Assembly: GCA_037042185.1 (NCBI GenBank)
Contig: JAXQJY010000031.1
Coordinates: forward strand, 1,426,001-1,490,000
Direction of reading: 5' to 3'
Source: Sordariomycetes sp. S80-01Y
Taxonomy: Eukaryota > Ascomycota > Sordariomycetes
DNA length: 64,000 bases
Below are positions 47,496 to 57,237 of the stretch, in pieces. Below the pieces are notes generated by a model that saw nothing but the letters and a program-made list of their open reading frames with translations, searched no databases and was not told the DNA's origin. Every line of letters begins with the position of its first letter. Position 1 is the first letter of the stretch. Position numbers and translations under genes: made by a program.

Positions 47496-49322
47496 ATGGC
47501 TTCAATCCGGTGCCTCGCCCGTCCTTTCGCACTGCCGCGCGCAGCGGCGCCGGCATGTCGCTACGCGCACGCCTACCGCGCCATCCCGGCGCAACGGCGG
47601 GCATTCACCAAGACCAAGACCACGGTGGTGGACAGCAGCAAGCCCAAGCGCGGGGGCTCGAAGCTGTTCAAGTCGGCGGACGAGGCTGTCGCTGATGTTC
47701 AGAGCGGCTCGACGATTTTGAGCGCCGGCTTCGGGCTCTGCGGCGTCGCAGGTACGTAACAGTTCACCATCCCCGCATTGCGCAATCGCTGACGCTTCGC
47801 GACAGAGACTATCATCACAGCGCTGGGCCGACGAGGAAACGAATCGCTGCACTCGTTGACGGCTGTTTCGAATAACACCGGAGTTGAGGGCAAGGGAGGA
47901 TTGGCCCAATTGGCCAAGACTGGCCAGGTTAATCGCATTGTTTGCTCGTTCTTGGGCAACAACAAGCCATTGGAGAAGAAGTATTTGAGTGGCGAAGTCG
48001 CCGTTGAGTTGTGCCCCCAGGGTACGCTGGCGGAGAGGATAAGGGCAGGCGGTGCGGGGATCCCTGCGTTCTTTACACCCACAGCTGCTCGTGAGTAGGA
48101 AATACGGACTGAAGCTCGGTAATTTACTGACCGTAATAGACACCCTGATCCAAGATGGAGAGATCCCAGTCCGGCTGGATCCTTCGGGCAAGGTTCTTGA
48201 GGGCGGCAGGAAGCGCGAGACGCGAGACTTCGACGGCCGGAAATACCTGATGGAAACTGCCATTACTGGCGATGTTGCAATCTTGAGGGCCTGGAAGGTT
48301 GACAAGGCCGGCAACTGCGTTTTCCGGTAAGGCTCCCACACGGGTTGATCGTGGAGGATGAAAGACTGACATTGGCAGCTATACCACCAAAGCCTACGGG
48401 CCCCTCATGGCCAAGGCCGCCAAAACCACCATCGTGGAAGCCGAGAATATCGTCGAAATCGGTGACATCGACCCCAATGATGTTCACCTCCCTGGCATCT
48501 TCGTCGATCGCATCGTGCCCGCTACCCAAGATAGCGTTATCGAGATCCTCAAGACTCGTCCCGAGGACCAAGACGGCGATGCGCCACCCAAGGCCAAGGA
48601 CGAGGCGCAGGAGAAGCGGAACAGAATCGGCCGCCGAGCTGCAGAGGAGCTAAGAGAGGGCTACTACGTCAACCTCGGCGTCGGAATCCCGACATTGGCG
48701 GTGTCATATCTGCCCAAGGACCGAAATGTCTGGATCCAGTCCGAGAACGGCATCCTCGGAATGGGTCCTTATCCTACGCCCTCCGAGGTCGACGGCGATG
48801 TCGTCAACGCCGGTAAGGAGACTGTTACTCTCGTCCCCGGCGCCGCCTGCTTCGACTCAGCGGAGTCATTCGGCATGATTCGCGGCGGCCATGTCGACGT
48901 TTCCATCCTCGGCGTAAGCACCACTACCCTGGATTCTCTCCGTTCCAACTAACACTGCTCAGGCCCTTCAAGTTGCCGCCAACGGCGACCTGGCAAACTA
49001 CATGATCCCCGGAAAAGTCTTCAAAGGGATGGGCGGAGCAATGGATCTCGTCGCCAACCCGGACAACACCAAGATCGTAGTCGCGACCGAGCACGTCGCC
49101 AAGGACGGCTCGTCCAAGATTGTGCAGGACTGCAGCCTGCCCCTCACCGGCGCGCGGGTCGTCAGCACCATCATAACAGACCTTTGCGTATTCCAGGTAG
49201 ATCGGGAGGGTGACGGTGGCTTGACGTTGACTGAGACGGCCCCTGGGGTGAGTGTCGAGGAGGTCAGGAGCAAGACCAATGCCAAGTTCGAGGTCAGCGC
49301 GGACCTGAAGACCATGGCTTGA
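47496..49322 (+). CDS. Mitochondrial 3-oxoacid (succinyl-CoA:3-ketoacid) CoA-transferase
   Basis: Five exons (47496-47751, 47806-48090, 48140-48326, 48379-48913, 48963-49322) give 540 residues. It moves CoA from succinyl-CoA to acetoacetate, the activating step of ketone-body use, and works in mitochondria. The N-terminus (MASIRCLARPFALPRAAAPACRYAH) is an Arg/Ala presequence. The first half is the A-subunit domain (GFGLCGVAGETIITAL, FFTPTAAHTLIQ), and after a charged linker near residue 310 comes the B-subunit domain (YYVNLGVGIPTLA, IQSENGILGMGP). The catalytic glutamate that forms the CoA thioester is the Glu of SENG, residue 365. Length and domain order agree with eukaryotic SCOT (about 520 residues). 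All introns are 49-54 nt. Confidence 0.95.
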
Positions 49323-50005
49323 GAGAAGTATACCCGGAGCGCGCACAGCGTATGTCCAATTGTATATAGCATATGAATACATTGCATGTATCATGGTCAC
49401 CACCTTATATGCTCGTCCCTTTCATTGTGTAGTCTCACTGCTTCAATCATCAGGCGAAGAACGCTGCCAAGTGAAGAAGACACAGCAGTGCTCCAGTCAA
49501 ACGCACCTGTGCTAGGAGCGTTGACCTACACACTGGTACGTCTTTCACTTTTCTAGTAGAAAAAGGCGAGAACTAAAAAAGCTCAGTTTACTTAAGGAAG
49601 ATGAATTCATCTCCTCATATTTATATTACGTGTCTGAAGTATACTCATCAGATGAGGATTTGAATATTTTCTTTCGCTTCCTCTGACGAACAGTGTCACG
49701 CGTGCCACTTACAAGCAGACAAACAGGTTTGAACTCACCCAAAAGACTCATGCTGTGAGCTCTGTCATACAGAAAGCCAGAAGTGAAGGTACAATACGCA
49801 CGAAAACAAATTGATACAGGACAAAGTGCCGCGTTTGCGTGGGACGCATCTCGCTTGTCTTCTACTGGTTGTGCGCTGCGTCAAGCATCACCATCATACG
49901 AGGAGCAGTATAAGAAGTCCTCTTCTACTCGGCCTGAGTAACATCAAATCTAAACCCTACAACATCCCTTCACAGAGCAAGGCCTCAGAGATACAGAGCT
50001 CTATC
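49323..50005. other. AT-richer intergenic region and promoter of the secreted protein
   Basis: Noticeably AT-richer than the flanking genes (for example 49,560-49,640). A TATAAG box at 49909 lies 97 nt before the start codon of the secreted protein gene. No other gene. Confidence 0.5.
49909..49914 (+). promoter_or_regulatory. TATA box of the secreted cysteine-rich protein gene
   Basis: TATAAG, 97 nt upstream of the ATG at 50006, followed by a CT-rich initiator-like stretch and a CATCCCTTCACAGAGCAAG-type leader. Confidence 0.5.
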
Positions 50006-50188
50006 ATGAAGTTGTCAATAGCTACACTCCTGGTCATAGCCGGCCTCGTCATGGCCGCCCCCGTCGCTGAGCCCGAGAACCACGAGAAGAAGGCTTGCTC
50101 TGACGGCGAGAGCTGTATTTCCGGCACGTGCCAGTGGCTTTTCTGCGACGCCAACTGCTGGTGGAACGATACTCGCAAGCCTTGCTAG
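50006..50188 (+). CDS. Small secreted six-cysteine protein (candidate effector or antimicrobial peptide)
   Basis: 60 residues. Residues 1-18 form a clear signal peptide (MKLSIATLLVIAGLVMAAP) with an AAP-type cleavage context. A short acidic/His-Lys propeptide-like segment (VAEPENHEKK) precedes a 30-residue core with six cysteines at 31, 37, 42, 47, 51 and 60 (C-x5-C-x4-C-x4-C-x3-C-x8-C), enough for three disulfides and ending in a Cys at the very C-terminus. The core also has the tryptophans of CQWLFC and CWW. This layout is typical of secreted fungal effectors, toxins or antifungal peptides; which of these it is cannot be told. I chose the ATG at 50006 and not the longer upstream frame, because it begins the signal peptide directly and has a TATA box 97 nt upstream. 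The neighbourhood is AT-richer and gene-sparse. Confidence 0.8.
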   Translation: MKLSIATLLVIAGLVMAAPVAEPENHEKKACSDGESCISGTCQWLFCDANCWWNDTRKPC

Positions 50189-50822
50189 ATTGGATGATAC
50201 GGTATGTACGTCCCCATCAGAACAAGGTGTGCTTGACTAAATCACACCCAACCCCTCAGATGATGCATTGTTCAGGTTTTGGGAGGTCGACCTAGAATGT
50301 CGTTGGGGATGTGGGGAGCCCGGCGTTTGGGTGAGGGTGGACTGCGATCAATGTTGGCAATGAGATAGTCCGAAGTTGTGACCAAGCCTTTCCATCGTGG
50401 ACCCAATGCTCCTGTCTGAAGCCTCCCATGAGCCCCCTCGATAACTGTGCGAGACGAGAAATATTCAACGACAGCTGAAATAAGAGAGCTCCAATTCCGA
50501 CATCCACTTGAGACTACTGAATGATCCTGAGACCTTGACGCTTTTACTGGTCGCCAAGCTGTGCCGAATGCCGAAAAAAAGTCATACTTGGTGGCTCGTC
50601 GACTACGCTTAATCAGAACGTCTAGTGTTTTCTTGGAACACGAAGGGCTACTACGTTAGTAAGATTTGAGCCATCATAGAGGACCTCCTCGCAAGTACTG
50701 GTAAAGGATCGCCCCTCGGCCGCCCCCGCATTCCCCAGACGTATACGAAGTCCGCATCCCGCGGGATACTTTTCCTTTTCCATCTCGCGACTGCATATCC
50801 CGTGAGCATTGGACACCTGGCG
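50189..50822. other. Intergenic
   Basis: Contains the 3' region of the secreted protein gene, with a possible GTATGT...CAG intron just after the stop codon, and the promoter of the next regulator. No gene seen. Confidence 0.45.
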
Positions 50823-52656
50823 ATGAAGCCGAAGAGCAGTTGTGAAGACTGTCGTACCCGACACCGCAAATGTATCACGCGCCCAGGGGCGGCGCGATGT
50901 AATGGCTGCGAGGAGATCGGTCGCGAATGTCGCATCAGCCCTACATTTCAATTCCGAGCCGATGGCGATCCCAGACAAGCAAGACGAAGAAGGAGAAAAG
51001 TACGAGGGAAGACTCTGGATAGTAGGGATCCTGGTGAGTATCCGCATTGTGGTGCGATTAAAATGGGCGGCTCATGGAATCAGGGTTGCCAGCGACCTCA
51101 CCCGTGAGCCCACCACGTCACATGTCCGGGGCTTCACCAACAGTGGCCCTCGAGCGAGGTGGTCTAGCCACGAGGACAGAGAACGAAGCACATCGGGGGT
51201 TTCTTGAAAATGAAAACTCCACGAGCGGGGTTCCGGACGACTCAGACTACGGGATACACCCCGAGCCTTGTAGCCCCTTGTCATCCCGAAACCACACCAC
51301 TTATCCAGCGAACACTGGAGAATCGGTCTCTTCAGATCTGACGAAGAGAGAGGCATTTCTCTTTAGACTCTGGGTCCAGAGACTATCCCTTAGTGTATGA
51401 TCATGCCATGTGTTCGACGCGGCAGCTAATACCTTGACAGTCCGACGGGGTAGACGACGCCAGACGTTTTGGATTTGAAGTATCTCGGTTAGCACTCCGA
51501 GATCCAATGATCTTATATGCCTTGTTGGCCCTCGCAAGCCGCTTCGATGCCATTGCCTCTGGAAGGACCGATGAGCTCGAGGCCACGTACTATCAAAGCC
51601 GCTGTGTCGAGCTCTTAATCAAGTCACTGGCGAGACCTCCTGAGAAATACGACACCAACCTTCTGATTGCGGTTCTTGTATCAAGCTTATACGAGGAGAC
51701 GAAAGACTATCACGAGACCACAACATATCACTTGAAAGGGGCCCGTAACTTACTGAGCTCTGGCGTCATCAGCAGACTTTCCAAACAGGGAGGACTTGCA
51801 GAGGCAGCATGCTGGGTCCATCTGCGACAAACAATCTACGTGGCTATCTCGCGCCGCAGACGGTTGGATATACCTCTGAGCGTATATGAGGGCTTGCCTG
51901 CCTTCGAAAAGAGCGACGACTCGTCATACGCGAACCGCGCTGTGTACTTGTTCGCTAAGGTGCTGGACATGTTCTTCGAAGCGGGCTGTGGGGGCGCCCG
52001 AACTGACCAAGGTCAGTGGGAAGAAGCACAAGATGAATTGAGGCTTTGGTTTGAAGGCAGGCCGGATGGGTTTTATCCCATGTTCCATGAAGGTGCAGAC
52101 GCAGGAGCCGGGCGCCCAATCCCAAGCCTTTGGATGATGACCATGACGCAAGGTATGAATGAGTGAAACTCGCGGCATATAGTTCATCCAAGTTGACATG
52201 GAGTAGCTGTCGGGTTACAATATTATTATGCGGCACTAATTGTTTTGAGCTTGCGCAAGAGTAGCGCCGTCAGTGTTGGTGGCTTTGAAGCAGCGAGAGA
52301 ACGCATATGTCATGAGGTGAGTCAATTTCCCTTCCCTGAAGCTCGACTGTACTGACAGTGCACAGAAAACCATATCACATAATCTATGCAACATGATGGG
52401 GTTGGCGCTTTCCAATGAAGAAGCGCTGAATATTTGGTACATGCCATGCCACATGCTTAGTCTTTGTGAGGGCACCAATCTCTAGTAGTTGCACGACTAA
52501 CCCTGTGTAGGTGGTTACTGCCTCAGACATCCTGCCACTCGGATTCATGCCCTTAGCTATCTTGAGAGAGCGACAGAAGCAGTGTACTGGAAGACGGAAG
52601 AAACCAGGGAAATGCTCAGAAAACAATGGCATGAGCTCGACGGGTTCGAGCTGTGA
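50823..52656 (+). CDS. Zn2Cys6 transcription factor with fungal-specific domain, six exons
   Basis: Exons 50823-51033, 51084-51394, 51441-52152, 52207-52316, 52366-52465 and 52511-52656 give 529 residues with every junction in phase. The zinc cluster is at residues 7-36 (C-x2-C-x6-C-x8-C-x2-C-x6-C). After a disordered linker comes the regulatory domain: FLFRLWVQRLSLS, DPMILYALLALASRF, TTYHLKGARNLL, then across a splice QAVGLQYYYAALIVL, NMMGLALSNEEALN, and the usual C-terminal LRKQWHELDGFEL. The later exons are short and would be missed by open-frame searches; the family motifs they restore strongly support the model. The stop codon lies 24 nt from the 3' end of the convergent dioxygenase gene. 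Target genes unknown; the dioxygenase is a natural candidate by position. Confidence 0.9.
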
Positions 52657-52680
52657 TTATTTGCAATGGGCGAGTTTCGA

Positions 52681-53853
52681 TCATAGGCCATCACCGAATC
52701 TGAAATGATCGTTCCAGCGCTTGACTTGCATCAGCTTCAGATGCAGTAAAATCGAACTAAAACTTACAGTATCCCAGGGGCGGGCAGAATTCACAAAACG
52801 TAGATCCGTGCCCAGGCGAATGCGGCCGGTAGGATCATGGTTTATGATCGAGGCATGGATCTGACACGGTTAGTTCACAATGGCATGTTAAGAGAAGCTC
52901 TTGCAGGGGAGACTCGCCATGTGAGGCGTATGGAAGACCACATCGCCGGCTTCATATTCCGAAACGAGCCATCTCTTCTGATACTTACGACAGAAGTCCG
53001 CTGGGCCATCAGTCAAGAAGCCGGACGTCATCATGTTGGAGTTGAAGGCATACTTCATCTCCTCATCCGACATGCCTGCCTCTCGGGCCTTTCGAGAGAA
53101 GTCTTCTTCGATTTCAGCACCCAGCTTCTCGCCTGCGCATTCACATCAGAAATCGCAGTCGTTTTCCATGATAGTGGGCTTACCCTGCTCGAGATAGATC
53201 AAACCTCCTCCGTCAAGGCTGATGTCCCCCATTGGCACCCAAGCGGTGACACTTGTTGGCTCGCCGTGTCTCATGAAACTTTGGTCGTAGTGAACCCCGA
53301 TAGCCTTATTCCCCGGCGTGTTGTTCCTTAGCAGGGACCTTCTGACAGCTAAAGTGTCATCACCCCAACCCGTAAACCTGGCAACGAAGCTCCTTAACTC
53401 GGGGCTCCTTGCGAACCCCTCTACTTGCCCGTCCTCAGTCCCTGCATACCATGGTGCCGTATGCGCGGCGAGGGCAAGGTCGACGAATACCTCTGCTTCG
53501 TCTGTTTCACCTGGTTTCGCGCCCTTCACACTCCCAGCGCCAATGCCAGGGTAGTTCAAAGGGTTCTTGTCGACGTTGAATAATCCCTCCACGGGATCGC
53601 TGCCTGTCTTCAAGACGCCGCTCGGGGCCATGTCCTGGAAGTAGGATCGTCGGGCGTCGAGTACCTTCTCACGAGGGAGGAGCCCTTTCATGAGAAGGTA
53701 ACCATCGCGAGCGTACCGAGCGCGAAGCTCATCCAGGGGCTCGCTTGTGTAGGAAGGAGTAAGAAGAGCAACTTCAGAGGGAGCAAGAAGGTCGTCATTG
53801 ACCCGAAGCGGGAAATTGTTGATTGTTGGTTGATCTGTCGCTGCGTGTGGCAT
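52681..53853 (-). CDS. Phytanoyl-CoA dioxygenase (PhyH)-family Fe(II)/2-oxoglutarate oxygenase
   Basis: Four exons on the minus strand (53184-53853, 52918-53132, 52768-52860, 52681-52719), 338 residues. The family hydroxylates a substrate using Fe(II), 2-oxoglutarate and O2. The iron ligands are H188 and D190 (GVHYDQSF) and the distal H297 in IHASIIN, and R308/R310 in GRIRLGTDLRF are the likely 2-oxoglutarate binders. The C-terminus WDT/RWNDHFRFGDGL is typical of fungal members. Intron 1 and 3 are GT-AG; intron 2 (52861-52917) appears to use a GC donor (GCGAGT) with TCAG acceptor, needed to join TPHM to IHAS. No signal peptide, so intracellular. The true substrate cannot be inferred; fungal relatives act on varied small molecules. 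Transcribed in the same direction as the MFS gene upstream. Confidence 0.88.
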
Positions 53854-54319
53854 CTTGACTGTAGGCGGGTGAAAGGGGGTTGGTCTGCTGTGGAGTAAGT
53901 ATTTGATGTAGGAATGTTGCTTCCGACCCCGACTGACCTGTGTTCTTATAGTAGCCAGCTTGGATCATCTCCAGCTGAGGTTTTAGCCAATTCCCATTTT
54001 AGGGATAATATCCCGGCTATGCACACTTGGTTCTCCCCAGGGAGCGGGTGGGTGGCTTTCCCAAGTAGGAAATTTAAACCGCGGGAAACTGGGTTTGAAG
54101 CCACAACATTTGCTCCGTAAGACTAAAAGCAGTCTTAAACAATCACGGAAATGAGCTTAAGTAATACTTACATCGATAGGTGTTCAATCTATTGTCAATG
54201 GTTATCTTTGCTATTGAGGGAAGTGGCATAGAGTCGAGGCTTGGCTGCACCGCGATGGCCGCTCAGATTGAATTAAACCTTGAATGGTCCACCTGAAAAT
54301 ACTTCTTGCTTCTGTACTA
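53854..54319. other. Intergenic, promoter of the dioxygenase gene
   Basis: 466 nt between the 3' end of the MFS gene and the start of the dioxygenase, both on the minus strand. Holds the AGGAAATTTAA element at 54067-54077. No gene. Confidence 0.5.
54067..54077 (+). promoter_or_regulatory. Sequence matching 10 of 11 bases of the AmyR element CGGAAATTTAA
   Basis: AGGAAATTTAA, about 215 nt upstream of the dioxygenase start codon, next to CCGCGGG. CGGAAATTTAA is, as I recall it, a starch-responsive AmyR site of Aspergillus amylolytic promoters. A single near match could be chance. Confidence 0.25.
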
Positions 54320-56029
54320 TTACTTGTCTTCCTCCATGACCTTGTGGTTCTCAACCGTGAAGGGATTGACGGTAGTATGCCTGAACCTCCTAGCAGGAAC
54401 CTTGGCCTCGAACAAAACGTCCAACTCTCCGAAAGTCCTGTCTCGCGGTTCTGGGATACGGAAGAATGCCCAAGTCGCGCTGCAGAAACATAATCCACCC
54501 CAGAAGAAACCTGCCTTCCCTGCCCAGTTCCACTCTGTGGGGTTGAGCATGAAAGGAATCACAACCCCATTGACGATGCTAAAGATGTTGTAAAGGTTCC
54601 GAGCCATAACGACGGTCTTGTTCCGGAGCCGGGTCGAGGGCATCTCTGAAACGAGAGAGTAGCAGACAGGCCCTACGGTGATGTTGTAGAATGCTGTGTA
54701 AACCAACAGAACTGATCCGGTTGCCCACGACGCCGCGACATTCTTCCCGTCGGCGTCTTTGGGGGCCAACGAGATGAATCCAACAACCATTAGAAGACCA
54801 AAAAGACAGAAAAGTCCGACAACATATAGGCGGCGACGTCCAAAGTGGGACATCATAACCCACGACATCAACGTCCCGAGGAAGCCAATGCAATATTGGA
54901 CGAGAGACATGGTAAACGAATGGCTATCAGCAAGACCAGCAGCTTGATAGAAGTAAGTACTATATCCCATGAGCCCTGCACCGCACAAGTTCTGCACTGC
55001 CCACGTGATGCATGAGATCTCGGTGCGTCGAAGATCAACTCCCCTAAAGCAGTCGAGGTATGTGATGCCGGCGTTGATCTCCTTCTCCATCTCGTTTGTG
55101 TGATGCATCATCGCCACAGTATCATCCAGATTTGACTCGAGGGCTGAATCGGAAGAAGCCAACCGCTTGAGAGACTCCTTGGCCTCATCGAATCGCTGGC
55201 ATCGGACAAGCCACCAGGGTGACTCAGGGGCGAAGAAGACGCCGACGGCGATAGGGACGGGCCATACCCACTGAAGAGCAAAGGGAATCCTATAACCCCA
55301 GGCATCTGTGCGGTTCAAAAGAGCTCGAAGGACGCCGGAGCCGAGAATCTGTCCAATAACCCAGCACATGTTGACAAATGTTGTCAAGTATGCCCGCAAG
55401 ACGACCGGGGTGACCTCCACAGCGTAGGTGACACTGAGCGTCTGGAAAATTCCGAGTGGCACACCGATGCAGAGCTCTCCCACCAATAGCACCGGTTTGC
55501 TTGGAGCGAAAAAAAGAATGAAGATTGCGCATGTTGTGCAAAAGAGTGAGGCGAGCATGGTCTTGCGGTAGCCAAATCTCTCAGAGACAACGCCGTTAAT
55601 GAAAAGACCGATGATCTGCCCCACATTCATGGCGTTTGTAATACCAGCTTGCCACTGAGAGTGTTAGAAAATTGATCTGGGACTATCTCCGTATCAGGTA
55701 CGTACAGCGCCGGATAGTTGATAGCTTCCATCAGGCTGCACTGTTCCGTACTTAGCCTGGAAGCTGGGGTAGGCAAAGAACGACCCCATGAGTACAACGT
55801 CGTAACCTTCCATGACAATCGCCATGGAGAAAAGAACAGACCAGCCGATAGCCTTCGGATAGAGTTTAATGCCTTGCCACAGAGTCATTTGATGCTCCCT
55901 CGTGGTAGCATTCTGCGCGTCCTGAAGGATTTGGGCGCCGTCTTCGGTGTTGATGGCAGTCCGGCGCTCGATGGTGCCGCTGGGCTCAACATGAACGGCT
56001 CCGGCCTTTTCATCCATGGCAGAAGCCAT
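54320..56029 (-). CDS. MFS sugar transporter, alpha-glucoside (maltose permease) type
   Basis: Two exons (55706-56029 and 54320-55654) with a 51-nt intron (GTACGT donor, CTCAG acceptor, phase 0), 552 residues. The N-terminal cytoplasmic part leads to LWQGIKLYPKAIGWSVLFSMAIVMEGYD, the hallmark of fungal maltose/alpha-glucoside:H+ symporters of the sugar porter family, then AYPSFQAKYG. Other sugar porter motifs are RFGYRKT in loop 2-3, APESPWWLV after helix 6, and GRRRLYVVG in loop 8-9. Twelve hydrophobic segments are expected in the plasma membrane. Cargo is likely an alpha-linked di- or trisaccharide (maltose, isomaltose or similar); the exact one is inference. It diverges from the GH49 gene across 1.2 kb, fitting joint control. 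Confidence 0.92.
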
Positions 56030-56134
56030 TCTTTAGAGTCTTTGTAAGGGGAGTTGGGATAACTTTGGTCGTTGCAGGCTCACTGTTGGTGAGTGATGGC
56101 GAGTTTCAGGCGTCGAACCATGTGGCATAGCGAG

Positions 56135-56144
56135 ATATATATAC
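56135..56144 (-). promoter_or_regulatory. TATA box of the MFS transporter gene
   Basis: Alternating TA run (ATATATATAC on the plus strand) about 106-115 nt upstream of the start codon at 56029. Confidence 0.5.
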
Positions 56145-56449
56145 ATAAATCCAGTACTCTAGAGTCTTACTGGATGAGAACCTCGAAAGATTGGAAGCAT
56201 TTGGACCCCCCCGTGCTTCACGCGAGCGATATGTGGAAGAGCCTGGGGTTTGCGGGATGGATCTCGGGGTTGTAAGTGGCCTGATTGGTCTAGATTGTTT
56301 GATGTCGGATCATTCGCTCCATATTTGATCTTACGAGCGAATTGACTCCGCCTTTGAAGTCGAGAGAGCGAAAGTGAGTCTAGATTTCGCGGTGTTGCTG
56401 AATTGGACGAGGGATGGTGATCGGCGACTTACTGTTCAAGGCTTAGGGG

Positions 56450-56460
56450 CCGGAATTCGG
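56450..56460 (+). promoter_or_regulatory. CCG-N5-CGG palindromic candidate zinc-cluster site
   Basis: CCGGAATTCGG, followed by AGG. Paired CGG triplets are the usual target of Zn2Cys6 dimers. It lies in the divergent promoter, about 420 nt from the MFS start. Confidence 0.25.
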
Positions 56461-56921
56461 AGGCTCTTTCAGGAAGACTGACATCCACAGGGGAGATGCA
56501 CAATGCGTTCTGAATCAGATTGAATTGCTGGGTTGATTCACTTGGTTCTGCCCTTGACCGAACATCCATTCACAATGGTTGGTGACTGGGCGCGTGAACG
56601 GCATGGGTAGGAGCCTTCCCTTGTCGTCAGCTGGACTCATCACTTTCTCTGTAATAGAAAATGAAAGGACTGATAATTTCGACGCCTTTTATTGTTAATT
56701 GTTTTACAGTCATGAGAACACATGGCAAGACGGGTCCAGGCTCAGCGCTTTCCCCGTTCATCGCGCCTAAACTTTGCTCCCGCACGAACGCTCATATCAA
56801 TATCGTTATCCTCGGCAACCCCAAATGATCAGAACCCCTTACTTAGCATTCGGTCTTGGCATGCTTGAATCGCCGGCGAAAGTCATTATCCTTCGGTCAT
56901 TTACGGTATTGGGCGTAGCTG

Positions 56922-56935
56922 CGGGGGTTCTGCGG
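56922..56935 (+). promoter_or_regulatory. CGG-N8-CGG candidate site (AmyR-type spacing)
   Basis: Direct CGG repeat with an 8-base spacer, about 303 nt upstream of the GH49 start codon. AmyR of Aspergillus binds CGG-N8-(C/A)GG. The stretch is G-rich, so a chance match is quite possible. Confidence 0.25.
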
Positions 56936-57126
56936 GGGAACCAGGGATCCCGCCTGGTGTCACCACTTAGACTAGACCTCCATATGGAGAACCCTGCTCC
57001 TACAACTCCGCAGAGTCCACATCTTCCTGGTAGGCTTCCTGACCTTGCTCACTTTCCCAAATTGGTTCGGCTTCGACAAACTGATTTCCGCTACCCTGGC
57101 AAACTGGCGATCGTCCCGGGGCGAAG

Positions 57127-57135
57127 ATATATATT
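57127..57135 (+). promoter_or_regulatory. TATA box of the GH49 gene
   Basis: ATATATATT, about 105 nt upstream of the start codon at 57238, mirroring the TATA box on the other side of the divergent promoter. Confidence 0.5.
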
Positions 57136-57237
57136 TGCCCGTGTCGCAGCTTGACGGTCTCTTCAAGTTCGTACAGCCTGCCCGCCACTTGGGAATTTCT
57201 CCGACAACTTCTATCTTCACAGAATCATCAGCTCACA

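Larger units (their letters stand above)
56030..57237. promoter_or_regulatory. Divergent promoter shared by MFS transporter and GH49 genes
   Basis: 1.2 kb with no gene. A TATATATA box lies about 110 nt from each start codon: 56135-56144 for the transporter and 57127-57135 for the glycosidase. CGG-containing candidate sites for a zinc-cluster regulator are at 56450-56460 (CCG-N5-CGG) and 56922-56935 (CGG-N8-CGG, the AmyR-type spacing). Joint regulation is inferred from layout. Confidence 0.55.
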
